From Chitinophagaceae bacterium UBA1930 (GTDB lineage: Bacteria; Bacteroidota; Bacteroidia; Chitinophagales; Chitinophagaceae): 64,000 nucleotides of DNA. Numbering within the stretch: position 1 is the first letter of the stretch; each line of letters opens with the position of its first letter. Shown here one piece after another: positions 25,306 to 32,868 of the stretch. The stretch spans positions 248,001 to 312,000 of the forward strand of contig DDFK01000002.1 in assembly GCA_002337145.1 (NCBI GenBank). Direction: 5' to 3'. The position numbers and the translations under genes are program-made. The notes under the pieces were generated by a model. That model was not told where the DNA came from. It saw only the letters and a list, made by a program, of their open reading frames with translations, and did not search any database.

Positions 25306-25938
25306 TTACGGAAGTGTAAAATAATGCTGTCCACTATCAAGGTCCTTTTCCAATGCATCCAGCACTACCTGCAGGTGCTTTTCGTTATTGATGAAGTCGG
25401 CATTGCTTGCATCAATGAAAATGGTTTTTATATGGTGCTGCTTTATATAGCTGGTATAGGTTTCCTGTAGGTTAAACAGGTACTCATCAGGAATGCTCTG
25501 CTCGTACTGGCGGTTGCGTTTCTTGATGTTTTCCTGCAATTTATTGATAGGGGCGTGCAGGTAAATCAAAATATCGGGGAATACCAATTGCTGATGGATA
25601 ATGTCGAACAGTTTCTGGTACAGCCTGAACTCCTCATCGGGCAGGGTAACTTTTGCAAACAGCAGGCATTTGGTAAAAAGGTAATCCGATACCGTTACCG
25701 TTTGAAACATGTCTTTTGTATGCACCATTTCTTTAAGCTGCTTATAACGTTCGGCCATAAAGAAAAGCTCCACCGGAAAGGCGTACTGCTGCTGGTTTTC
25801 GTAAAACTTCGATAAAAAAGGATTGTCCGCAAATTCTTCCAGGATGATGCGGGCATTAAAATGCTTTGCTAACAGGTTGGTCAGCGTTGTTTTGCCAGCC
25901 CCAATATTCCCCTCTACTGTAATAAATTGATGCTTCAT
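25306..25938 (-). CDS. Deoxynucleoside kinase (deoxyadenosine/deoxyguanosine type)
   Basis: The 210-residue protein has the P-loop in VEGNIGAGKTTLTNLLAKH (residues about 8-26), then EEFADNPFLSKFYENQQ with the family glutamate and VELFFMAERYKQL, followed by the DRY-like region SDYLFTKCLLFAK and the lid RQYEQSIPDEYL. This layout is that of bacterial dAK/dGK and eukaryotic dNK kinases, which phosphorylate deoxynucleosides for salvage. The usual DRS motif appears as VSDYLFTK. It lies 25 bases downstream of folK on the same strand; folK followed by this kinase is a familiar pair in Bacteroidota. Confidence 0.88.
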   Translation of the reverse strand: MKHQFITVEGNIGAGKTTLTNLLAKHFNARIILEEFADNPFLSKFYENQQQYAFPVELFFMAERYKQLKEMVHTKDMFQTVTVSDYLFTKCLLFAKVTLPDEEFRLYQKLFDIIHQQLVFPDILIYLHAPINKLQENIKKRNRQYEQSIPDEYLFNLQETYTSYIKQHHIKTIFIDASNADFINNEKHLQVVLDALEKDLDSGQHYFTLP

Positions 25939-25963
25939 ACGATGCCGCCAAAATTAACTGCCC

Positions 25964-26470
25964 TCATGCAGTAGGGGCAGTAATCTTTTGCACATTCAAA
26001 TGGTCCTTGCAATCCTTTAATAGTTGGCAAATCGGCTTCTTTTCAACAGGGTGCACGGCATCTGGTGCCACTTCTGCCAACGGCAACAGGGCAAAACGCC
26101 TTAGGGGCAGGGCAGGGTGCGGAAGCCGCAACAAAGGCGTATCTATAATAAGGTCATCAATCAATAAAATATCAATGTCAATAATGCGTGGCCCCATTTT
26201 TACGGAACGTTCACGGCCCATGCTGTTTTCTATCAATAGCAATTGCTGCATCAATGTTGCCGGTGCAAGGCTGGTATGCAATACCAATACCTGGTTCAAG
26301 AAATCGGGCTGCTCTGTTAACCCCCAGGCGGCTGTTTCATAAATGGAAGACTGCTGTGCAATGCTGCCACAGTGGTTTTCAATCAATTCCACTGCCATTT
26401 GCAGGTTTGCGAACCTGTTGCCCAGGTTGCCACCAATTAATAAGTAAGCTGTATATACGGCAGTTTGCAT
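25964..26470 (-). CDS. folK: HPPK, 2-amino-4-hydroxy-6-hydroxymethyldihydropteridine pyrophosphokinase
   Basis: The ATG at 26470 gives 168 residues beginning MQTAVYTAYLLIGGNLGNR; a farther in-frame ATG at 26542 overlaps the divergent gene's leader and is unlikely. The family motifs are present: GGNLGNRFANL, SSIYETAAWG, FLNQVLVLHTSL, SMGRERSVKMGPRIIDID (the metal-binding DID pair) and LRLPHPALPLRRFAL. The enzyme transfers pyrophosphate from ATP to the pterin in folate synthesis. Length is normal for a monofunctional HPPK. Confidence 0.93.
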   Translation of the reverse strand: MQTAVYTAYLLIGGNLGNRFANLQMAVELIENHCGSIAQQSSIYETAAWGLTEQPDFLNQVLVLHTSLAPATLMQQLLLIENSMGRERSVKMGPRIIDIDILLIDDLIIDTPLLRLPHPALPLRRFALLPLAEVAPDAVHPVEKKPICQLLKDCKDHLNVQKITAPTA

Positions 26471-26544
26471 GGCTGTAAAAGAAACATTTATTTCATTTGT
26501 TGCAAAGAAAAATAATGGAATAGATTTGTTGCAGAATATCATTT

Positions 26545-27639
26545 ATGCAAAAAAAGTACAGTCAAGGCAGGGCCCTGATAGCCATTTCAAAAGCAACGTT
26601 GCTGGCCATCATCAAAAACCCTGGTTCCATATTTTTCAGTTTGGTTTTCCCGTTGGTTTTTGTCTGGATATTTGGTTCGTTTGGCAATGGTGGCAGTTCC
26701 AAATTCAAAGTGGCAATAGGCAAGGGGTCCGACACAACCAACCAGTTATATGGCATCATTGCTGCTTTTCCCTTGCTTGATTTGGTACATTATACCGATA
26801 CTACGGCAGAAAGGATTGACCTTGAAAAAGGAAGGCTGGCGGCAGTGCTGGGCATCAATGCATCGTTGGATGAGAACAAGCAATTGAAGTACAATGTAAA
26901 AGTTACCTCAACCAATGCAAGCGTGCAGGAAGTGGCACAACTGATACCTATACTGGAAAACATTGCGGCCAGGCTGAACCCGCACCCATCCAATATGGTC
27001 AGCATCGAAAAGAATATTTATTCGGTAAGGGAATACAAGCAGATTGATTTTGTGCTGCCCGGGCAGATCGGTTTCTCCATCCTGTTTTCCACTCTATTTG
27101 GTATAGCATTTACCTTTTATAACTTACGTGAGCAGTTGGTGCTTAAACGGTTCTATGCATCGCCTGTAAACAAGTTGAATATATTGCTGGGTATAGGTTT
27201 TAGCCGTTTGTTCTTTCAGTTGCTCAACGTAATTGTGTTGATTGTGGTAGGCAAGTTCTTCCTGGGCTTTACCCTAAGCCATGGCGTGCTCACTTTTCTG
27301 GAAATGATATTCATGAGTATCTTGATGCTGTTTGTATTGATGGGGGTGGGGCTTATTTTTTCAAGCATCGTAAAGTCAGACTCAACCATACCATTGCTGA
27401 TAAACCTGTTTGCATTGCCACAGATGCTGTTGTCGGGTACCTTCTTTTCCATCTCTGTTTTTCCAAGTTGGATGCAGGCATTGTGCAAGCTTTTACCACT
27501 CACCCATTTCAACCTGGCCATGCGTAAAATTTCTTTTGAAGGGCTTGGACTAATTGATTGCTGGCAGAACCTGGGTGTGATTGGTTTATGGGGTGTAGCC
27601 ATTTATTGTATGGTGTATAAAATATTTAAGTGGGAGTAA
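26545..27639 (+). CDS. ABC-2 type transporter permease subunit
   Basis: The 364-residue protein has one N-terminal membrane helix (about 28-46), a large periplasmic domain of roughly 130 residues, then five helices from about residue 175 to the end, the layout of ABC-2 permeases of the YhgE/Pip-like or NodJ-like type. The segment LREQLVLKRFYASPVNKLNILLG is the cytoplasmic coupling loop, and LPQMLLSGTFFSISVFPSWMQ with PLTHFNLAMRKI is the family signature. No ATPase gene lies next to it, so its partner must be encoded elsewhere. The pentapeptide-repeat gene begins three bases after its last codon, suggesting translational coupling. Confidence 0.85.
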   Translation: MQKKYSQGRALIAISKATLLAIIKNPGSIFFSLVFPLVFVWIFGSFGNGGSSKFKVAIGKGSDTTNQLYGIIAAFPLLDLVHYTDTTAERIDLEKGRLAAVLGINASLDENKQLKYNVKVTSTNASVQEVAQLIPILENIAARLNPHPSNMVSIEKNIYSVREYKQIDFVLPGQIGFSILFSTLFGIAFTFYNLREQLVLKRFYASPVNKLNILLGIGFSRLFFQLLNVIVLIVVGKFFLGFTLSHGVLTFLEMIFMSILMLFVLMGVGLIFSSIVKSDSTIPLLINLFALPQMLLSGTFFSISVFPSWMQALCKLLPLTHFNLAMRKISFEGLGLIDCWQNLGVIGLWGVAIYCMVYKIFKWE

Positions 27640-27641
27640 GT

Positions 27642-28214
27642 ATGGCTACAGAACTTAATGAGGACGAGGATTTCAACAATATAGACTATAGCGGGCAACA
27701 GCTGGCCAAACATGAGTTTGCCAATTGCACTTTTACCAATTGCAATTTTACCCAAGCCAATATAGCAGGCGTCGATTTTATGGACTGCAGCTTTACCAAT
27801 TGCAATTTCTCTTTGGCTGTTGTGGATGGTGCAAGGATAAAAGACATACAGTTCAGGCACTGTAAATTAATGGGGCTTGATTTTAGCAAGTGCGATAATT
27901 TTCTGTTTGCTGCTTCTTTCGAAAATTGCCAGATGGACTATTGCTCCTTCTTTCAAAAGAAACTGAAGAATACCCGTTTTGCCGACTGCTCGTTAAAGGA
28001 TACGGATTTTGCAGAAGCAGATCTTACAATGGCTGTATTTAAAAACTGCGACTTGTTGAATGCATCGTTCGTAAGAAGCAATCTGGAAAAAGCAGATTTC
28101 CGTTTGGCCAGTAACTATTCTTTTGATCCCGAACTGAACAAGATCAAAAAAGCAAAATTTTCATACGATGGACTGGCAGGACTGCTTGCCAAATACGATA
28201 TTGTTATTGAGTAA
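27642..28214 (+). CDS. Pentapeptide-repeat protein (McbG/Qnr-like layout)
   Basis: The ATG at 27642 gives 190 residues. Repeats of the A(D/N)LxF kind run through most of the protein (for example FANCTFTNCNFTQANI, FMDCSFTNCNFS, FADCSLKDTDFAEADL, FVRSNLEKADF), folding as a right-handed quadrilateral helix. The repeats are interrupted near residues 65-100 and end in SNYSFDPELNKIKKAKFSY, a C-terminal cap seen in McbG-type proteins. Such proteins can mimic DNA and protect gyrase, but many have other roles. It is tightly coupled to the ABC-2 permease upstream. Gyrase protection here is only inference. Confidence 0.85.
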   Translation: MATELNEDEDFNNIDYSGQQLAKHEFANCTFTNCNFTQANIAGVDFMDCSFTNCNFSLAVVDGARIKDIQFRHCKLMGLDFSKCDNFLFAASFENCQMDYCSFFQKKLKNTRFADCSLKDTDFAEADLTMAVFKNCDLLNASFVRSNLEKADFRLASNYSFDPELNKIKKAKFSYDGLAGLLAKYDIVIE

Positions 28215-28246
28215 GTGAACTACCATCACCTTAAATAAAACACTTC

Positions 28247-28741
28247 ATGCGTTTAGTAAAACTGGGTATCATTAGCATTGTTGTACTTTTTGTAATTGCA
28301 ACGCTTATTGGCCTGCTGCTGCCATCAAAAGTAGTTGTATCAAGGGCCACAGATATCATTGCCCCTAAGGACTCCATTTTTGCAATGGTAAAAAACATCC
28401 ATGCATGGAAGCAATGGGTAGTGGGCATGAACAATGATGGTATAACCATTGCATCGCCTACCGAAGCCGATTTGGCCGGCACAAAAGTTTCCATTACTTC
28501 AACAGACAATTATACGGTACAATCAATTTGGGCAGGCAAAAAAGGTACGGTACAAAAAAGCACTTTCAGGGTTATACAGGATTCCACATCCAACAAAGCC
28601 GTTGCCCAATGGGAGTTCATGCAGGAGCTTACTTGGTACCCCTGGGACAGGCTAAGCTCTATGATGAATGATAAGATTATGGGCGAACAATTGGAAGCCA
28701 ACCTTGCCAATTTGAAAAAGCTTTGCGAACGGCCTAGATAA
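28247..28741 (+). CDS. SRPBCC (START-like) family protein with N-terminal membrane helix
   Basis: The 164-residue protein has an N-terminal hydrophobic helix (LGIISIVVLFVIATLIGLLL, residues about 6-26) followed by a SRPBCC/polyketide-cyclase domain: VVVSRATDIIAPKDSIFAMV, then NIHAWKQWV and a C-terminal amphipathic helix ending MGEQLEANLANLKKLCE. These domains bind hydrophobic ligands in a deep pocket. The helix would anchor the domain to the inner membrane, facing the periplasm. It starts 33 bases after the pentapeptide-repeat stop and may belong to the same transcript. Ligand and pathway are unknown. Confidence 0.75.
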   Translation: MRLVKLGIISIVVLFVIATLIGLLLPSKVVVSRATDIIAPKDSIFAMVKNIHAWKQWVVGMNNDGITIASPTEADLAGTKVSITSTDNYTVQSIWAGKKGTVQKSTFRVIQDSTSNKAVAQWEFMQELTWYPWDRLSSMMNDKIMGEQLEANLANLKKLCERPR

Positions 28742-28766
28742 GCCTTGTGTCGGCCATGATTTTTCA

Positions 28767-28840
28767 GCCACGGATAGCACGAATTTTCACGAATGAGATT
28801 TATAAGCATTATTCGGGCCTTATTGGTGTTATTCGTGGCA
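28767..28840. repeat. Inverted pair of ten-base CACGAAT-type repeats
   Basis: The left arm reads CCACGGATAG CACGAATTTT CACGAATGAG (28768-28797), three copies of a ten-base unit. The right arm, read in reverse from 28839, gives CCACGAATAA CACCAATAAG GCCCGAATAA, three more. The two face each other with almost no space between. No gene is present. Confidence 0.55.
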
Positions 28841-28963
28841 AAGCTTCATGTAGCAAGTGTATTTGTCATTGCCCTGTCACTTTCCCGCTTGCGTAAATGC
28901 CAATTCCTGTTTGCGTAACAGAAACTGTTTTATCCATTCAATATTTGGAAAAACAGTTGCAGT

Positions 28964-29296
28964 ATGTGTCAATTTAAACATTGGTTTTTCGATGAAAGCG
29001 GATATGTGGTTCAATGCGAAAAATGCGATTACTTTCAGGTAAGCTTTGGTACCACTATACTTACACTGGATACCAATAATTATAAAACCTTTGTTGAGCT
29101 GGTTACGGTTAAAAGGAGCAATCATGTTTCCATGAACAACCCCAACACCAAATGCATTATCATGCCTACGCCCTGTAGCAGCATCAACACCATACTGTCC
29201 GAAGCCGAGTTGGACACACTCTACCACATGCTGTGCGAGGCGGACACGGAAATGCAGACCCAACAATTGATTTCCCTATTCAACCCTACATCATAA
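28964..29296 (+). CDS. Small cysteine-containing hypothetical protein (DUF6686-like)
   Basis: The 110 residues start MCQFKHWFFDESGYVVQCEKC, with a CxxC pair at about residues 18-21 and aromatic segments (DYFQVSFGTTILTLD) resembling a small zinc-knuckle-like N-terminus. The C-terminal half has a helical LSEAELDTLYHMLCEADTEMQTQQLISLF. I associate this pattern with a small Bacteroidota family I recall as DUF6686, but cannot confirm that. No function is known. It stands alone, with a weak hairpin and T-rich stretch about 290 bases downstream. Confidence 0.6.
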   Translation: MCQFKHWFFDESGYVVQCEKCDYFQVSFGTTILTLDTNNYKTFVELVTVKRSNHVSMNNPNTKCIIMPTPCSSINTILSEAELDTLYHMLCEADTEMQTQQLISLFNPTS

Positions 29297-29821
29297 ATAT
29301 AAGGAACAGCATTGTTGCATTTTTTTGCAATCGGTAGCATTCTGTCCTATACGGGTATTTCATAAGCCGATACAAGGCTCTTAATGGCATTGGGCTATCT
29401 ATCTTTAATACAGAAACAATCCGATATTCTTTCGAAGACCTAAAAACCAATGATGTGAAACCCGTTTTAAAATCTTACGCCTAGCCGGAAAACCAAATTA
29501 TCCAATTGTCCTTGAAATCCTCAACCTATTTCAATTCTTTCCTCTAAGAATATAGGCTCTCAAGGAAAAACAACAAAACTGGACCCTGCATTGCAGGGTT
29601 CTTTATTTTATTATCCGGTATCAATTTTTATTAAATCCATGTAAATAATCTGTGTCTTTTTTGGGTATGGCTCAAACAATATGGGTTGCATTTTGTAACA
29701 AACGGCTACTACTTTCATGAAACAAAATCCAAACAATCTATCCGAAAAACCGAGTGAAGTCCAGTATCCGAAAACAACAAACAACCGGAAAGCAGGTGTA
29801 ATCAAAGGCTTCAAAAAAATT
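29297..29821. other. Gene-poor stretch with decayed-looking sequence
   Basis: No convincing gene. One open stretch at about 29338-29484 (plus) reads as plausible protein (including NGIGLSIFNTETIRYSFEDL) but has no start codon and is bounded by stops. A small hairpin ACCCTGC-ATT-GCAGGGT at 29583-29599 followed by T-rich sequence could be a terminator. A 39-codon ORF at 29718-29837 runs into a terminator hairpin and is not supported. Confidence 0.4.
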
Positions 29822-29843
29822 AGTCCTGCTGTTTAGCAGGACT
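29822..29843 (-). terminator. Terminator of the SET-domain gene
   Basis: AGTCCTGCT (29822-29830), loop GTTT, AGCAGGACT (29835-29843). On the minus strand the stem is followed by AATTTTTTTG, about 30 bases after the SET gene stop. Confidence 0.7.
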
Positions 29844-29872
29844 TTCTGTTTTAGAACAGATGGTATGCTGGG

Positions 29873-30256
29873 TTATATCGCATCAAACCACAAAGGCGTT
29901 GCATCATTGGGTACTGCATTGTAATTTATATATAGCTCTTCGCCTGCTTGAATAGGTTTTACGGTTTTTATGGACATGGTGCCTGCATCATAATCCATTT
30001 CGTACACGCAATTGGCATTGTAATTATGATTGTACATAGATATATAGCCCATGCCCAATGCCCCTTTCTTTTTATTGTTACCCCACTCAAAAATATAATG
30101 GTACAGCAGGGTTTCTTCAATGCTCTTCCTTTCTTTGGCACTTAATACAATTACGGGCGAAATTTCAATCGTTGTATTGGCAGGTATCTTTTCGGATGTA
30201 AAAACACCCCTGCCCCTGTTGTCGGATTCGGCAATAAATAAAATAGGAAGGATCAT
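29873..30256 (-). CDS. SET-domain protein
   Basis: The 127-residue protein is a compact SET domain. SDNRGRGVFTSEKIPANTTI is the SET-N start (GRGVFA-like), GYISMYNHNYNANCVYEM is the pseudoknot region equivalent to the eukaryotic NHS..PNC motif, and GEELYINYN is the (E/D)(E/D)LxxxY motif completing the SAM-binding knot. SET proteins methylate lysine side chains; bacterial versions of this minimal size are known, but the targets are unclear. There are no pre-SET or post-SET cysteines. The gene diverges from dps with a 149-base gap, so both promoters lie there. Confidence 0.8.
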   Translation of the reverse strand: MILPILFIAESDNRGRGVFTSEKIPANTTIEISPVIVLSAKERKSIEETLLYHYIFEWGNNKKKGALGMGYISMYNHNYNANCVYEMDYDAGTMSIKTVKPIQAGEELYINYNAVPNDATPLWFDAI

Positions 30257-30405
30257 GTAGTTAAAAGTTTACAGCAAAATAAATAGTTAATGGATACCCT
30301 GCTGAAAATGTTTGCACAATTGCCCAGAGCCACTACTGCCCATTCATGAATACATAATATCCTTATATAAAAAGCAACGTATCTTTAGTACTAAATGAAA
30401 ATACA

Positions 30406-30876
30406 ATGAAAGCAGATATTGGTATCACCGATAAAAATACACAGGCCGTGGCCCAACGCCTGAATCAGATTCTGGCCGACGAATACGTGCTGTACACAAA
30501 AGTCCGCAACTACCACTGGAACGTGGAAGGCAGCAACTTCATGGAAATGCACAAGTTTTATGAAGACATGTACGATGGTATTGATGAAGCAATTGACGAG
30601 ATAGCGGAACGTGTACGTATGTTGGGGCATTATGCCGAAGGAAGGCTGAAAGATTTTTTGCAGTTGGCCAACCTGAACGAGGAGGAATACACCAACAACC
30701 AGAAAAAACAATTGCAGAACCTGCTAAGCGACCACGAAACCATACTGCGTGGTTTGCGTAAAGACATCAAAACATTTAGCGAAAAATACAAAGACGATGG
30801 CAATGCCGACTTTGTAACAGGCTTAATGGAGAAACATGAAAAGTGGGCATGGTTTGTAAGAAGTTACCTAAAGTAA
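30406..30876 (+). CDS. dps: Dps ferritin-like DNA-protection protein
   Basis: The 156 residues form a four-helix bundle of Dps type: LNQILADEYVLYTKVRNYHWNVEGSNF contains the conserved YHWNV with the first ferroxidase histidine, and MYDGIDEAIDEIAERVRMLG holds the paired acidic residues (D-E-x-x-D-E) of the intersubunit iron site. Dps forms a dodecamer that stores iron and protects DNA from peroxide. Length and motifs are normal. It is followed by a strong terminator directly abutting the csaA start codon. Confidence 0.92.
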   Translation: MKADIGITDKNTQAVAQRLNQILADEYVLYTKVRNYHWNVEGSNFMEMHKFYEDMYDGIDEAIDEIAERVRMLGHYAEGRLKDFLQLANLNEEEYTNNQKKQLQNLLSDHETILRGLRKDIKTFSEKYKDDGNADFVTGLMEKHEKWAWFVRSYLK

Positions 30877-30893
30877 AATATTTCGCTTATTTT

Positions 30894-30919
30894 AAAGCCT
30901 TGAAACAATTCAAGGCTTT
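30894..30919 (+). terminator. dps terminator abutting the csaA start
   Basis: AAAGCCTTGAA (30894-30904), loop ACAA, TTCAAGGCTTT (30909-30919), continuing to a T6 run that ends one base before the ATG at 30923. Confidence 0.8.
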
Positions 30920-30922
30920 TTT

Positions 30923-31255
30923 ATGGATATAACTTGGGAGGATTTCTCAAAAATTGAAATACGTACAGGAACCATTATAGATGCAGTTGACTTTGTAAAG
31001 GCAAAGAAACCTGCCTATCAATTAAAGATAGATTTTGGTGCGTTGGGTACCAGGCAATCATCGGCACAGATAACGCATCATTACAAAAAAGAAGACCTGA
31101 TAGGAAAACAAATTGTAGCAGTGGTAAATTTTCCACCCAAACAGATTGCCAATTTTTTCAGCGAATGCCTGGTGTTGGGTGTGTATGATGAAAATAACCA
31201 GGTAATTTTATTACAGCCCGATAAAGCTGTTTTGAATGGCCAGTTAATTGGATGA
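30923..31255 (+). CDS. csaA: CsaA-type tRNA-binding domain protein
   Basis: The 110-residue protein is a stand-alone tRNA-binding OB-fold domain: MDITWEDFSKIEIRTGTII, then KPAYQLKIDFGALGTRQSSAQIT and IVAVVNFPPKQIANFFSECLVLG, all typical of CsaA. The family binds tRNA and was reported to have chaperone activity with SecA in Bacillus. Its start codon touches the dps terminator, so it needs read-through or a promoter inside the 3' end of dps. The ogt gene follows 30 bases later in the same direction. Confidence 0.9.
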   Translation: MDITWEDFSKIEIRTGTIIDAVDFVKAKKPAYQLKIDFGALGTRQSSAQITHHYKKEDLIGKQIVAVVNFPPKQIANFFSECLVLGVYDENNQVILLQPDKAVLNGQLIG

Positions 31256-31285
31256 CCCAAACACCGTAAGCCCTAAATTGAAACC

Positions 31286-31783
31286 ATGAGCGAACTTTAT
31301 TATACACATTACGAAAGTCCGGTGGGCCTGTTACAGATAGGCGGAACCGACAACTACATAACGGAGTTGACTTTCCTGGATAATAAAGACCAGATTATAC
31401 ATGGCGAGCCGGGTATTAGCGATACCATGCATCAATGTACCGAACAATTGATTGAATACTTTGCGGGCAGGCGTAAAAACTTCAACATACCCGTTCATCA
31501 GGAAGGCACGGATTTTCAGAAACGGGTGTGGAGCGAATTGATGGAAATTCCTTTTGGCAAAACCATCAGTTACCTGGACATGGCCAAACGCCTGGGCGAT
31601 CCCAAATGCATTCGTGCCGCCGCCAGCAGCAATGGCAAAAACCATATTGCCATTATAGTGCCCTGCCACCGTGTTATTGGCAGCGACAAAAGCCTGGTTG
31701 GTTATGCCGGTGGTATGTGGCGTAAAAAATGGCTGCTGCAACACGAATTCAGGTTGCAACATGGTGTGCAGACTTTGTTCTAG
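31286..31783 (+). CDS. ogt: Methylated-DNA--protein-cysteine methyltransferase
   Basis: The 165-residue protein carries the active-site motif IIVPCHRVIG with the accepting cysteine, the helix-turn-helix recognition stretch FGKTISYLDMAKRLGDPKCIRAAASSNGKN with its arginine finger, and a C-terminal LVGYAGGMWRKKWLLQHE. It removes alkyl groups from O6-alkylguanine in a single-turnover reaction. The N-terminal domain is of Ogt type rather than Ada. It follows csaA by 30 bases and probably shares its transcript. No hairpin terminator is seen downstream. Confidence 0.93.
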   Translation: MSELYYTHYESPVGLLQIGGTDNYITELTFLDNKDQIIHGEPGISDTMHQCTEQLIEYFAGRRKNFNIPVHQEGTDFQKRVWSELMEIPFGKTISYLDMAKRLGDPKCIRAAASSNGKNHIAIIVPCHRVIGSDKSLVGYAGGMWRKKWLLQHEFRLQHGVQTLF

Positions 31784-31895
31784 CTTTTATTCGTTGAGCC
31801 CTGAACAGCAGCATAGAAGAATTACCGTTGTTGATTGTTTCACAATGTCTAGTACCGCTATTGCCAATACCAATGTTTTGTGCTGTTGTTCTTTG

Positions 31896-32660
31896 TCAAT
31901 CATAAAAGCCTAACCATTCGTAAGGAGCTGGATTTGTCAATTTATAAATCACTTTTTCTCTGTCACTAAGTGCTGAATAATAGTTAGAAAAGCCTATCAA
32001 ATATTCTTCGCCTTTGCCCATTCTCCAAAACATGTCTTTGATGTCAACATTTTCAAACTGTCTCCAAGGTGGTTGAAAGGAATAGTCAAGGTTTTTAAAG
32101 TGTCCAAATTCTTTTAAAAAGTCTCGTGTTTCCATAAGGGCAAACCCGAGTAGGTTTTGTCCTCGCCAAGCATAAATATTATCAATGTCTTTGCTGTCTT
32201 GCGATAAACCTATTCCCCAAATCGTGTCAACTGGACTTGCTTCTACTAAAATTTTATTCTCTGTTTTCAATAGGTATTCAGCAAAGTCTGGGTGTTGATT
32301 AAACTTGTGAATGTTCCCAAGTTTTACAATGCCAAACTTTTTTTCATTCCAAGCTTGCTCGTCATACCCCAATACTTGTCGCCCGAGTTCCTTTGCTTCA
32401 CCTGGTTTGTGACAATTAATTATTTTGTCAAAATTGTTTGTGTCACCAAAAAGCAAAGCTTTGTGTGCCATCATCCAATGTTCAGATGTTTTGTACTCGA
32501 TATTGTCAACTGTAAATGGGCATTCAAACCATTGGCTAAAGCAAAATTTTCCAACAGTTTCATTGTACTTATTAGCGTGTCCCCAAAAGTAGATATACTT
32601 TAAAGAATCACCACTTTCAAATCGTTCTGTCAGCCATTCTATGTCGTAATGAGATGTCAT
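31896..32660 (-). CDS. NADAR (YbiA-like) domain protein
   Basis: The 254-residue protein contains a NADAR domain: YFWGHANKYNETVGKFCFSQW, YKTSEHWMMAHKALLFGD (the SxEH.xMxxKA motif) and SPVDTIWGIGLSQDS with YAWRGQNLLGFALMETR. YbiA-type members act as N-glycosidases on riboflavin intermediates or ADP-ribose, and several are linked to defence against ADP-ribosylation. About 80 C-terminal residues (from HFKNLDYSF on) follow the domain and look unrelated. Codons are visibly AT-richer than in flanking genes, suggesting acquisition. It shares direction with the secreted-protein gene 208 bases upstream, with an inverted repeat between them. Confidence 0.88.
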   Translation of the reverse strand: MTSHYDIEWLTERFESGDSLKYIYFWGHANKYNETVGKFCFSQWFECPFTVDNIEYKTSEHWMMAHKALLFGDTNNFDKIINCHKPGEAKELGRQVLGYDEQAWNEKKFGIVKLGNIHKFNQHPDFAEYLLKTENKILVEASPVDTIWGIGLSQDSKDIDNIYAWRGQNLLGFALMETRDFLKEFGHFKNLDYSFQPPWRQFENVDIKDMFWRMGKGEEYLIGFSNYYSALSDREKVIYKLTNPAPYEWLGFYD

Positions 32661-32868
32661 TTATAATAGCAGGTAACGAGCAGGGCTTTATGCAGGTTGG
32701 GAATTGTTATTCGTCCGCCCACAACCGCTGCTGATTGAAAATATAAAGTTGAATTTAAAAACTAAAGTTGAAAGTTGTTTGTCCAGCCCGAACCACAGCC
32801 TGGATTTGCAATTTGTTGATGTTTGCTGGTCATGCTCAAATTGCATAAAACCCAATGTAAGCTGCAGT
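32661..32868. repeat. Imperfect inverted repeat between the two island genes (attC-like)
   Basis: GGGCTTTATGCA (32683-32694) and TGCATAAAACCC (32842-32853) are complementary at 11 of 12 positions, with weaker pairing on both sides (GTAAC..GCAGG against GTAAGCTGC). The roughly 150 bases between are non-coding. It lies between two same-strand AT-rich genes, as attC-like sites lie between cassettes. No integrase gene is in the window. Confidence 0.4.

Noticed and set aside
29718..29837. Small ORF of 39 codons on the plus strand
   Set aside because: It runs into the terminator hairpin of the SET gene and has no hydrophobic or conserved segment.
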